Below, piece by piece: positions 1 to 6,907 of a DNA stretch of 14,361 nucleotides. Each line of letters starts with the position of its first letter. Position 1 is the first letter of the stretch. Made by a program: the position numbers and the translations under genes. Below the pieces are notes generated by a model. The model ran no database searches, was not told the DNA's origin, and saw only the letters and a program-made list of their open reading frames with translations. The stretch comes from an uncultured Peptoniphilus sp. Its GTDB lineage: Bacteria > Bacillota > Clostridia > Tissierellales > Peptoniphilaceae. The stretch lies in NCBI GenBank assembly GCA_902489255.1, contig CABTZF010000029.1:1-14361 (forward strand). The letters run 5' to 3'.

Positions 1-1182
1 CCAGATCGCTTTTACTGTTAGATCTTCATTAACTGTTATGCTATCACCAACATTTTTTTCTTCTGTTCCTATTACCCATGCCTTAAATTCTTTGCCTGCC
101 GGTGGAGTAAAGGTACAATCCGGTAGGGTATATTTTAATCCTTTTAAGGCAATCCTATCGTCCATGGTTCCGCTTCCGCCATTTTTATCAAATTTGATAG
201 CTACTTCATCTTTGTAGTATATCCTTAATTTCACATTAAGAGTGATATTATCATCTACCTTATATTTAAATTCAACCCAACTACCATTGGGAACTTCAAC
301 GTTCAAGGTGTTACCTGAAATAGTTCCTCCTGTCAATTCACTTACCTTTGATGGATCAAAGTTCCCCGGAAGCGAACTAAGATCTAAGGTTTTTGTCTTA
401 TTGCCTACATGAAAATGATATGCCCAAAATGATATATTACATTCTGTAAAGTTGTAATTAGGATTTAAATCTATATTGGTTAGTTTATTGTCTTCGCAAT
501 AAAAATATTTTAATGCTGGGTTATGCCTTAAATCCAGATAAGCAATTTGGTTACTTGAGCAATCTAATCTTTCCAGCTCTGGACAATTACTTACATCCAA
601 GTTGAAAACTTCATAATAATTTCCCTGGAATATATGAGAAAGATAAAGAATCTTTAGTTTTGGGTTCTTTGTAACATCTAAGGTGTTAAGTTTGTTATAG
701 CTACAATTAAGCTCTTTCAAGTTCACGTTCTTTGTAACATCCAAGATGTTAAGTTCGTTATAGTAACAACTAAGCTTTTCCAAGTTCACGTTCTTTGTAA
801 CATCTAAGGTGTTAAGTTTGTTAGAGCTACAATCAAGCTCTTTCAAGTTCACGTTCTTTGTAACATCCAAGTTAGTCATACTGCAAAACTCACATTCAAG
901 TCGTTCCAGTTTCTTAAAATGCTCTACCCCTTTTAGGTCATTAATTTCTACATTATACAATTTAATCTCCGTCACCACATCAAGCTCATCTTGGGACAAA
1001 ATACCATCATTGTTCGTATCAAATTTTGTCGATACGTAATTTCTAAAGTTCTCAGCGGGGAAGTTAGTCGCATCAATGGCAACATCCCCGGGTCCTGCCC
1101 ATACAGGCATTGAGATAAAGTTTAAAAAAACAAACATCAGTGCCAAAAACATGGCTATGCTTATTCCGTTTTTCTTTTTCAT
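1..1182 (-). CDS. Secreted leucine-rich-repeat surface protein (3' end beyond window)
   Basis: The frame is open for 394 codons from ATG at 1182 to base 1, so the C-terminus lies outside the window. An SD (AAGGAG, 1190-1195) sits 7 bases before the ATG. Residues 1-29 form a signal peptide: Lys-rich start, hydrophobic core, predicted cleavage after VWA. Residues 55-66 (DTNNDGILSQDE) match a canonical 12-residue EF-hand calcium loop. Residues about 90-240 are LRRs of the bacterial 'LDVTKNxxLKxLxCxxNxL' type, with a 21-residue period. After a linker comes an InlB-B/Flg_new-like beta repeat (about 329-394, FDKNGGSGTM through KAIW). This architecture is typical of wall-anchored or secreted adhesin-like proteins of anaerobic Firmicutes; any anchor (LPXTG, SLH or further repeats) would lie beyond base 1. 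Role in surface adhesion is inferred from family only. Confidence 0.88.
   Translation of the reverse strand, partial: MKKKNGISIAMFLALMFVFLNFISMPVWAGPGDVAIDATNFPAENFRNYVSTKFDTNNDGILSQDELDVVTEIKLYNVEINDLKGVEHFKKLERLECEFCSMTNLDVTKNVNLKELDCSSNKLNTLDVTKNVNLEKLSCYYNELNILDVTKNVNLKELNCSYNKLNTLDVTKNPKLKILYLSHIFQGNYYEVFNLDVSNCPELERLDCSSNQIAYLDLRHNPALKYFYCEDNKLTNIDLNPNYNFTECNISFWAYHFHVGNKTKTLDLSSLPGNFDPSKVSELTGGTISGNTLNVEVPNGSWVEFKYKVDDNITLNVKLRIYYKDEVAIKFDKNGGSGTMDDRIALKGLKYTLPDCTFTPPAGKEFKAWVIGTEEKNVGDSITVNEDLTVKAIW
664..870 (-). repeat. Near-identical 63-bp tandem repeats encoding LRR units
   Basis: The 15-mer beginning gttctttgtaac starts at 664, 727, 790 and 853, exactly 63 bases (21 residues, one LRR) apart. 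The units differ at only a few positions, unlike the more diverged LRRs encoded below 660, so this block looks like recent duplication or gene conversion. The fourth copy is only partial before it diverges. Confidence 0.85.
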
Positions 1183-1407
<225 letters not shown>

Positions 1408-1437
1408 ATTGTAGAACGAATTTTCATGGCTTGTCAA
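1408..1437 (-). promoter_or_regulatory. Sigma-A-type promoter of the LRR gene (proximal)
   Basis: On the minus strand, a perfect -35 TTGACA (1437-1432) is followed by an 18-base spacer and a -10 TACAAT (1413-1408). The start point would be near 1400-1402, at the edge of the tetranucleotide tract. Read by eye; no transcript data. Confidence 0.65.
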
Positions 1438-1455
1438 CCCCTTATATATAAATTT

Positions 1456-1484
1456 AATTTACCATGAATTGTTTTTTATGTCAA
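1456..1484 (-). promoter_or_regulatory. Possible distal promoter of the LRR gene
   Basis: A second perfect TTGACA (1484-1479), 17 bases before a weak -10 TAAATT (1461-1456). It lies 47 bases upstream of the first box and has the same orientation. The weak -10 makes this less certain than the proximal site. Confidence 0.35.
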
Positions 1485-1552
1485 CTTTTTACACAATTTA
1501 ACAAAGTAAAAATTTTTACAAGCTATCATAATTTGTACATAAATTAATTAAG

Positions 1553-1568
1553 AAGACAATGCCGTCTT
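1553..1568 (-). terminator. Weak candidate terminator after the rRNA methyltransferase gene
   Basis: AAGAC/GTCTT arms with a 6-base loop overlap the stop codon and are followed on the minus strand by CTTAATTAATTT. The stem is only 5 bp, so termination may be leaky and some read-through into the LRR leader is possible. Confidence 0.25.
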
Positions 1569-2844
1569 ATTTGGACAAAAGTGCCAGCGTTTCTATACTT
1601 ACAGTATTTGGAAACAAATCAAAAATTTCAATTTTTTCTACTTTATAGGTTTCTTTCAGCATTTCCAAATCTCTTGTTAAAGTTGCAGCATTACAGGATA
1701 TATAAACGATTTTGCTATAGTTTTTTTCTTTTAAATATTCAACTAAAGTTTTATCTAAGCCCTTTCTTGGTGGGTCTACTAAAATTTTATCAATTTTTAT
1801 TTTCTCTCCATCTTCCAATTTTTCAAGTATTTCTTCTGACTTGCCCGCTATAAATCTTGCCTCTAATCCATTTTCTTTTGCATTTTCTCTTGCATCATTA
1901 ACGGCATCTTCAACTATTTCTACTCCTATAACCCTTGCACCTCTTAACGCAATTTCAAGGCTTAGGGTTCCTACCCCGCAGTAAAGGTCACAAATTGTTT
2001 CATCTCTTTTAACATTTAAAAAATCCATGGCTCTTTTGTATAATTTTTCTGCCTGTAGTCTATTTACTTGGAAAAATGATTTTGGTGAGAGTTTATAGTA
2101 AAAATCATTAACTTTTTCTAATAAATGGTCTTCCCCGTAAATTAAGTTAAATTCTTTCCCATAATGGAATTTACTATCCATATTTATGTTTTCATATATT
2201 GATACTACATTTGCATCTAATAGTTTCGGTAAAATTAAATGTAATTTATTAATTTTTTCTTTTGCAGATAAAATTAACATTACCTGGTCTTTGTAGTTAG
2301 TTCTTATCCCTATAGTTTTTATTTTATTTATATTTTTAAAATTCCCCAGTATTCCTAATACCTTATTTGCATTTTCACTTTGCATTAAGCAGTAGCTAAC
2401 TTTAACTATTTCATTGGAATTCTTTTTATATAAACCAATTTTTCCATCTTTAACCTGAAACTGCATATTATTTCTGTAGCGGGTTGTTTCTTCTGCCGAA
2501 TGGATTTTAGATACATTAGTATTGATATTAGATATCCTTCTTAATTTATTTTCAACTGAACTTTTTTTCCATTCTAAAGATTTTTCGTATTTATAAGTTA
2601 AAAAATCACAACCTCCACAGACTTTAGAATACTTGCATGGGCTTTTTTTTCTATCAGCTGATGGACTTAAAATTTTTAGAATTTCACCTTTATAAAAAGA
2701 TTTCTTTTTCTCAGTAATTTTAAATAAAATTTTATCACCTATTAAACCGCCATTTAAAAATACAGGCATACTGTCAATTTTCGTTATGCCCATACCCTTA
2801 TAATCAAAGTCAACTATTTCTCCGATCAATTCATTTTTTTTCAT
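1567..2844 (-). CDS. rlmD: 23S rRNA (uracil-5-)-methyltransferase, RumA/RlmD-RlmCD family
   Basis: 425 aa, usual length for the family, which transfers methyl from S-adenosylmethionine to C5 of 23S rRNA uridines. In order: an N-terminal TRAM RNA-binding domain (about 1-60); a [4Fe-4S] cluster set C70-x5-C76-x2-C79 plus C152; the SAM motif DLYCGVGTLSLEIA from D286; DPPRKGLD at 357; the catalytic nucleophile C384 in YISCNAATL; and the likely general base E418 in SIETLALL. All key residues of active RumA-type enzymes are present. In Firmicutes this family includes the dual-site RlmCD enzyme (U747 and U1939), and site specificity cannot be read from sequence. The start overlaps the cvfB stop as TAATG, implying coupled translation. 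Last gene of a three-gene unit. Confidence 0.93.
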   Translation of the reverse strand: MKKNELIGEIVDFDYKGMGITKIDSMPVFLNGGLIGDKILFKITEKKKSFYKGEILKILSPSADRKKSPCKYSKVCGGCDFLTYKYEKSLEWKKSSVENKLRRISNINTNVSKIHSAEETTRYRNNMQFQVKDGKIGLYKKNSNEIVKVSYCLMQSENANKVLGILGNFKNINKIKTIGIRTNYKDQVMLILSAKEKINKLHLILPKLLDANVVSIYENINMDSKFHYGKEFNLIYGEDHLLEKVNDFYYKLSPKSFFQVNRLQAEKLYKRAMDFLNVKRDETICDLYCGVGTLSLEIALRGARVIGVEIVEDAVNDARENAKENGLEARFIAGKSEEILEKLEDGEKIKIDKILVDPPRKGLDKTLVEYLKEKNYSKIVYISCNAATLTRDLEMLKETYKVEKIEIFDLFPNTVSIETLALLSK

Positions 2845-3662
2845 TATTTTAATACTATCTTCCTATCATAAAGATCAATAAGTCTTTTTTTATAGAGGGC
2901 TCCTTGGGCTCTTTTAAAAGCTTTTTTTGAAAGTCCTGTTATTGTTTTTATTTCTTCAGGATTTGATTTATCGCCAATATATAAAACTCCCCCATTTTCT
3001 TTTAACATTTCAAGTATTAAATCTGCATCCGAATTCATTTGTTTATAAGCTTTTTCTCTCAGGGTTAGGGTAATGAATCCGTTATTTAAAATCCTGGCTA
3101 TCCTTGCCTCAACTGTATCTCCAATAGTATAAAATCCCTTAACTTCTTCTTTTGGTATCATGCCGTCATATTTATCTTCAATCGCAACAAAATATCCAAT
3201 TTTTCCTATAGAATAAATAGTCCCCTTTACTATATCATTGACATTATAATTTTCATTTACTAATAATTTATCTTTTATATTCATTGTTAAGGCAAGTCTT
3301 TGGCTCCTATCATGAAATAAATATAATAAATATTCTTCCCCCACTTGGAGTCTGCCTTGAGTTTCTCCAAAAGGCAGTAATACATCTTTATCAATTCCAA
3401 TATTAACAAAGTAGCCATATTTAGATTTTTCAACTATTTTTAATTTTTTTAAATCCCCAACTTGAGCCAAGGGTTTTTTTGTTGTTGCTAAAATATCTTT
3501 GTCATGGCCGTTATAAATAAATACATTCAGGCTATCTCCCACTTTTGCCCTATTTATTTCAGTTTTATCTATAAAAATCTCATTATTTTCATTATCAACT
3601 AAATATGCACCATTTTTTTCAATTTTTTTTACTTTTAAAGTTTGAACTTTTCCTAATTCCAT
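2844..3662 (-). CDS. cvfB: CvfB-type S1-domain RNA-binding protein
   Basis: 272 aa, matching the family. Three S1/OB-fold modules can be traced (about 1-62, 66-125 and 140-200; note KSKYGYFVNIG and IGKIGYFVAIEDKYDGMIP), followed by a C-terminal winged helix (about 208-272) ending in GLSKKAFKRAQGALYKKRLI. CvfB of Staphylococcus aureus is a cytosolic RNA-binding protein that affects virulence gene expression; the role here is inferred from family. The ATG at 3662 has a good SD (GAGGAG) inside the end of the upstream gene, which it overlaps by 10 bases. The downstream methyltransferase is coupled through a 1-base overlap, so both RNA-acting proteins are made from the same message. Confidence 0.9.
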   Translation of the reverse strand: MELGKVQTLKVKKIEKNGAYLVDNENNEIFIDKTEINRAKVGDSLNVFIYNGHDKDILATTKKPLAQVGDLKKLKIVEKSKYGYFVNIGIDKDVLLPFGETQGRLQVGEEYLLYLFHDRSQRLALTMNIKDKLLVNENYNVNDIVKGTIYSIGKIGYFVAIEDKYDGMIPKEEVKGFYTIGDTVEARIARILNNGFITLTLREKAYKQMNSDADLILEMLKENGGVLYIGDKSNPEEIKTITGLSKKAFKRAQGALYKKRLIDLYDRKIVLK

Positions 3663-4228
3663 GCTTTCTCCTCTATTATTTTTTTTCCATAAAAAAATGT
3701 GTTCTCATATAATTCATCAATTATACCATAATCAACACTCATCAGGTAATCTAAACCATAATACAAAAATGTCGGGTGTTTCATTAAATTTATAAATATT
3801 GTTTGCACTTTTGGATAGTTCCTTAAATCATAATATTTTGAAAGAAGCATACCGAATTTAACGGATTCTTCAACAGATGAATCTCTCATCAAAAGAATTG
3901 ACAGACCAAGAAGCTTGTCATCTGAAAATTCAATTTTTTGCAGCAGGTTTGATAAAAATGGTCTTTCGGCCTCAAGGGCTTTATTTTCTTTAAAAAAATT
4001 ATCAAATTCTTCCATGGCAGATTTTTCTCTACCATAAAAATCATCTAAGGCATGATTGAGGTTTTTTGTTGAAATATTCTTAATAATTATCTTGCCTTTT
4101 AATACATTATACTCATATTCACCCTTGGTCAAATTCAAATTTTTTAAATCTTCCTCCAGGAACTTTGTATTTAAAATTTGTCTATATATTGATTTATTTT
4201 CACCTTTAAATTTTTTAAATAATTTCAT
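3653..4228 (-). CDS. Uncharacterised 191-aa protein, first gene of the cvfB unit
   Basis: I do not recognise a family. The protein is soluble-looking, rich in Lys, Glu, Leu and Phe, with no signal peptide or membrane segment. The N-terminal part (about 1-60) includes a short strand-like stretch (YNVLKGKIIIKN). The rest reads as amphipathic helices, including FKENKALEAERPFLSNLLQK and a helix-rich C-terminus, suggestive of an all-alpha or HEAT-like fold, but this is only a visual impression. It overlaps cvfB by 10 bases and carries the cvfB SD in its own last codons. No SD precedes its ATG; an extended -10 sits six bases upstream, so it may be translated from a leaderless mRNA. Context suggests a link to RNA or translation, unproven. 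Confidence 0.8.
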   Translation of the reverse strand: MKLFKKFKGENKSIYRQILNTKFLEEDLKNLNLTKGEYEYNVLKGKIIIKNISTKNLNHALDDFYGREKSAMEEFDNFFKENKALEAERPFLSNLLQKIEFSDDKLLGLSILLMRDSSVEESVKFGMLLSKYYDLRNYPKVQTIFINLMKHPTFLYYGLDYLMSVDYGIIDELYENTFFYGKKIIEEKAWN

Positions 4229-4234
4229 AATTTT

Positions 4235-4243
4235 ATTTTAACA
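4235..4243 (-). promoter_or_regulatory. Extended -10 promoter, leaderless arrangement, for the cvfB unit
   Basis: On the minus strand TGTTAAAAT (TGn plus a TAAAAT -10) is followed by exactly six bases and then the ATG at 4228. No convincing -35 is seen at normal spacing. With usual start spacing the first transcribed base would be the A of the ATG or close to it. Confidence 0.5.
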
Positions 4244-4292
4244 TATCTTTCTATAAAATTTTAATTTTAATAAAATAAAACATGAAGGTCAT

Positions 4293-4374
4293 GGGACTGT
4301 CCCTTGCGGACTGTCCCTTTATTTTTGTTTTTCCTGAGATTTATTTTTTAGGGACAGTCCTAAAGGACAGTCCC
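4293..4374. repeat. REP-like inverted-repeat element with GGGACTGTCC motifs
   Basis: The left arm 4293-4317 reads GGGACTGTCC-CTTGC-GGACTGTCCC. The right arm 4350-4374 reads the reverse complement of the same 11-base ends with a different 4-base centre. Each arm is itself a near palindrome, and a GAAG/CTTC pair extends the symmetry outwards (about 4284 and 4377). A roughly 30-base AT-rich spacer separates the arms. The layout resembles REP/BIME or small MITE elements. It lies between two genes, just past the vanW terminator, with no transposase nearby in this window. Confidence 0.7.
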
Positions 4375-4399
4375 AACTTCAACTTTATTAATAAAATAA

Positions 4400-4421
4400 A
4401 AGAGTTCTCCAAAGAACTCTT
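4400..4421 (-). terminator. Rho-independent terminator of the ylxP-nth-vanW unit
   Basis: Perfect 9-bp arms (AAGAGTTCT/AGAACTCTT) with a 4-base loop, followed on the minus strand by TTTATTTTATT. The hairpin overlaps the vanW stop codon. Confidence 0.85.
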
Positions 4422-5862
4422 ATTTATCATCGCTATGTTTTTTGTTGGTCTTATTATGGTTTTCATTTTCTCCTTGACCAATTATTATAACCCTATCTTG
4501 AGGCACATAATAGGACTTTGAAAGAACCTCCGTTTTTAATACTTGTTGGTCTTTTACAATTTCCTTATAGGTAATATAAGAATACCCTTTTGCCCCCTTT
4601 TTTTCGACCTCAATTTCTCCTTCCGGTATTTCATCTGAATATTTTTCAATTACATTCGGTTCAATTGATTCATTAAGTTTTGGAATGATATTAATTTTAT
4701 AGTCCCTATCTTCCCCATTGCCAAAAATTTTAAAAGATAAATCATCTCCATCGGCTTTTGCTAATATATAGATATTGTGGTTTGTATTGTTAGAAAATTT
4801 CAAATCTTTTACACCGCTTGCTACAGCTGCATCTGTTCCCAAGGGGACATAACTTATCGGTCTGGTGTGGTTAGACCTTTCAATAATTTGAATATCAGCT
4901 CTAATTAAAGCATTGTAAAGAGTTGTTGACACTTGACAGATACCTCCGCCTATTCCCCTGTCAAATTCTCCATTTACTATTACACCGGCTGTTTTAAAGC
5001 CGCTTTGTTCAGAAATATCTCCAACTGTTTTATTAAAAGATATTTCTTTACCCGGCTTCACAAGCAATTTATTAAAATAACTTGAACCGAGTTTGATATT
5101 GTCTTTTCTATTTTTTTCAGACTTTGAATAATTACTGGAGAATTCTCCAATAACCTTATTAATTCCTTCAAAAAAATCACTCTTTATTTGGGGTTCCGTT
5201 TTATATATGGGCAGTTTTATATCTCTTCCAAGAAATATGTTTTCTTTTATTAAATCACTTGTTTCTTTTTCGTCAAGATATCTTCCATAAACTTCCTTTA
5301 CAATGCTACAATGGTTATCTTCATTAACATATAAATTAGCATCCTGAGCTTTCTCAAAAACCAAAGCCGCCAATTCTTTTATTATCTTATTTACTTCATT
5401 GTTATCATAAGCGGCTTCAAGTTTGATGTCTTTTGGTAAAAAAGCTCCCATGGAAATTCTAAAAAAGTTTGAAATTTTTGCCTTTGTTCTTCCCTCCATA
5501 TATGCCTGTTCAATAGCTTTCTCATATGCTAAACTATAGCCAAAATCTTTCAGAGGATAGACAACCGACTTATCATCATATAAAAATTTTAAATTTTTTT
5601 TGGAAATATCTCTCTCGCTTTTTTCTATTATCTTTCTTATAGCTTCATCTTTTGTCAATTTAGAAACATCTATGCCATTAATTGTTAGACCTGAATAAAT
5701 AATGTCCCTATTTTTAAGTTGATTATAATGACCTATTAGAATTATTAATGCAAGAGATAATATTGCAATAAATATATAAGATGTGTTTTTTTTCACATTT
5801 TCAATTTTAATGAAGTTAAAGCTTTTTTTTATTTTTTTAATATATTTCTTGGGCTTTTTCAT
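4420..5862 (-). CDS. Membrane-anchored VanW-family protein with G5 domain
   Basis: 480 aa. A Lys-rich cytoplasmic N-terminus precedes one membrane segment (about 28-46), so the rest is predicted to be extracytoplasmic. Next come a YoaR-like putative peptidoglycan-binding region (about 55-230), the VanW domain (about 241-375, with FDRGIGGGICQVSTTLYNA and SNHTRPISYVPLGTDAAVA), a G5 domain (about 400-466, ending SKSYYVPQDRVIIIG) and a short charged tail. Family members are cell-wall-associated; VanW was named from vancomycin-resistance clusters, but its biochemical function is unknown and this is not a resistance call. The ATG overlaps the nth stop as TAATG, with an SD (AAGGAG) inside the nth coding end. 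A strong terminator overlaps the stop, so this is the last gene of its unit. Confidence 0.92.
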   Translation of the reverse strand: MKKPKKYIKKIKKSFNFIKIENVKKNTSYIFIAILSLALIILIGHYNQLKNRDIIYSGLTINGIDVSKLTKDEAIRKIIEKSERDISKKNLKFLYDDKSVVYPLKDFGYSLAYEKAIEQAYMEGRTKAKISNFFRISMGAFLPKDIKLEAAYDNNEVNKIIKELAALVFEKAQDANLYVNEDNHCSIVKEVYGRYLDEKETSDLIKENIFLGRDIKLPIYKTEPQIKSDFFEGINKVIGEFSSNYSKSEKNRKDNIKLGSSYFNKLLVKPGKEISFNKTVGDISEQSGFKTAGVIVNGEFDRGIGGGICQVSTTLYNALIRADIQIIERSNHTRPISYVPLGTDAAVASGVKDLKFSNNTNHNIYILAKADGDDLSFKIFGNGEDRDYKINIIPKLNESIEPNVIEKYSDEIPEGEIEVEKKGAKGYSYITYKEIVKDQQVLKTEVLSKSYYVPQDRVIIIGQGENENHNKTNKKHSDDK

Positions 5863-6500
5863 TAGATCTCCTTAAAATAATTGCAATACATAGTAACAGG
5901 ACAAATTTGACACTTCGGATTCCTTGAACTGCATAAATTTCTTCCATGAAAGATAAATATATGATGTGCTTTTGCCCATTTTTCTTTTTTAATTTTATTT
6001 TTCAAAGCTATTTCAGTCTTATCCGGGGTTTTTTCATTAACAAAACCTATTCTATTTGTCACCCTAAAAACATGGGTATCCACAGCCAAAGCGGGAAGAT
6101 TAAAGGCATTTGCCATTATAACGTTTGCTGTTTTTCGTCCAACTCCGGGAATTTTAATCAATTCTTCAAATTTATCGGGCACTTGTCCACTATATTTTTC
6201 TAAAATTACCTTTGATGCTCCAATAATATTTTTTGCCTTATTTCTAAAAAACCCGCAGGACCTTATTAAATTCTCTAATTGTTCCGGGTTTATAAGTGCA
6301 AAATCTGTGGGCTTGTTATACTTTTTAAAAAGTTCCTCAGTTATTAAATTAACCCTTTTGTCTGTACATTGGGCTGATAGAATAGTGGCAACTAAAAGCT
6401 CAAAGGGACTTTTGAAATTTAGTTCACAATGAGCATTAGGATAAGTTTCACTCAGAATTTCAAGACATTCATCAGCTTCTTTTTTATTTAAAAGTTTAAT
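5862..6500 (-). CDS. nth: Endonuclease III, full-length frame with a non-canonical (ATT) start
   Basis: DNA glycosylase/AP lyase of base excision repair. The frame is intact and family-like: SPFELLVATILSAQCTDKRV, LIRSCGFFRNKAKNI, the helix-hairpin-helix IPGVGRKTANV with its catalytic Lys, AVDTHVFRV with the catalytic Asp, and the [4Fe-4S] set C-x6-C-x2-C-x5-C near the C-terminus. No ATG, GTG or TTG occurs in frame from the upstream stop (TAG, near 6549) down to a GTG at 6182. Starting at that GTG would remove the whole first half of the fold (106 residues). Two in-frame ATT codons fit best: 6500 (212 aa, close to E. coli Nth; GGTGAG just upstream) or 6512 (216 aa, with AAGGA at 6528-6524). 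I use 6500. A start-codon mutation or a base error is the alternative. It follows ylxP immediately and overlaps vanW by one base. Confidence 0.8.
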   Translation of the reverse strand: MKLLNKKEADECLEILSETYPNAHCELNFKSPFELLVATILSAQCTDKRVNLITEELFKKYNKPTDFALINPEQLENLIRSCGFFRNKAKNIIGASKVILEKYSGQVPDKFEELIKIPGVGRKTANVIMANAFNLPALAVDTHVFRVTNRIGFVNEKTPDKTEIALKNKIKKEKWAKAHHIFIFHGRNLCSSRNPKCQICPVTMYCNYFKEI

Positions 6501-6528
6501 ATGCTCACCAATCCTATAAAATTTCCTT
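6498..6528 (-). promoter_or_regulatory. Atypical translation start region of nth
   Basis: On the minus strand: AAGGA (6528-6524), the ylxP stop TAG (6516-6514), ATT (6512-6510), GGTGAG (6509-6504), then ATT (6500-6498). Either ATT could start nth, with AAGGA serving the first and GGTGAG the second. ATT starts are known in a few bacterial genes, such as infC, where they allow regulated, low-level initiation. Confidence 0.45.
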
Positions 6529-6795
6529 ATCAGTTGATAAAATTTCTATATTGTAGTTACTTAAAATAAATTTTATAACACTTTCAAGCAAATTATCTAT
6601 AATTTTACTATCATTTGATACAGTTGAAAATCCAATAATTGATCTATTCCATTTGTCATTATCTGAGACCTCGGCAATAGATATATTGAATTTATTCCTG
6701 CTCTTATTTATTATTGACTTTATTACTGATCTTTTTTCTTTTAATGAATTTACATCATAAATATAAAGATCCAAGATACAAATCCCAACTTTCAT
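6514..6795 (-). CDS. ylxP: YlxP/DUF503 family protein
   Basis: 93 aa, the normal length. The N-terminus MKVGICILDLYIYDVNSLKEKRSVIKS matches the DUF503 signature (beta strand, then SLKEKR), and the middle and C-terminus also fit, with AEVSDNDKWNRSIIGFSTVS. YlxP is a small cytosolic protein, often encoded in the nusA-infB-rbfA region of Bacilli and linked to ribosome assembly; here it is instead first in a unit with nth and vanW. No SD precedes the ATG at 6795. An extended -10 ends six bases upstream, predicting a leaderless transcript. Its stop lies 13 bases before the preferred nth start, so nth may depend on ylxP translation. Confidence 0.88.
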   Translation of the reverse strand: MKVGICILDLYIYDVNSLKEKRSVIKSIINKSRNKFNISIAEVSDNDKWNRSIIGFSTVSNDSKIIDNLLESVIKFILSNYNIEILSTDKEIL

Positions 6796-6801
6796 AAAGT
6801 G

Positions 6802-6810
6802 ATTATATCA
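6802..6810 (-). promoter_or_regulatory. Extended -10 promoter, leaderless arrangement, for ylxP-nth-vanW
   Basis: TGATATAAT on the minus strand: TG-n plus a perfect TATAAT (6807-6802). Six bases (CACTTT) then separate it from the ATG at 6795. No recognisable -35 at 17 bases, as expected for an extended -10. Start of transcription would fall at or next to the ATG. Confidence 0.6.
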
Positions 6811-6882
6811 TAAATTTCAAATAGAAAATTTTAGCAATTTTAAATATTTTGAATTTAATTATTTTTAAATAATTAATATGTA

Positions 6883-6907
6883 GGGTCCGCTCTTATTTAG
6901 CAGACCC
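6883..6907 (-). terminator. Terminator-like hairpin at the end of the thioesterase gene
   Basis: GGGTC-t-GC / GC-g-GACCC arms with one mismatch and a 9-base loop, overlapping the stop codon. The stem is GC-rich against an AT-rich background. The following minus-strand sequence (TACATATTAATT) is only moderately U-rich, so efficiency is uncertain. Confidence 0.5.

Noticed and set aside
809..1039. Plus-strand 76-aa ORF
   Set aside because: Antisense shadow of the LRR gene; low-complexity Ser/Leu/Phe translation and no SD.
4282..4521. Plus-strand 79-aa ORF
   Set aside because: Runs through the REP-like element, the terminator and the antisense of vanW; no conserved features.
5862..6182. Short 106-aa nth starting at an internal GTG
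   Set aside because: The same frame continues upstream with over 100 residues of clear endonuclease III sequence; this GTG is an internal valine codon, not the likely start.
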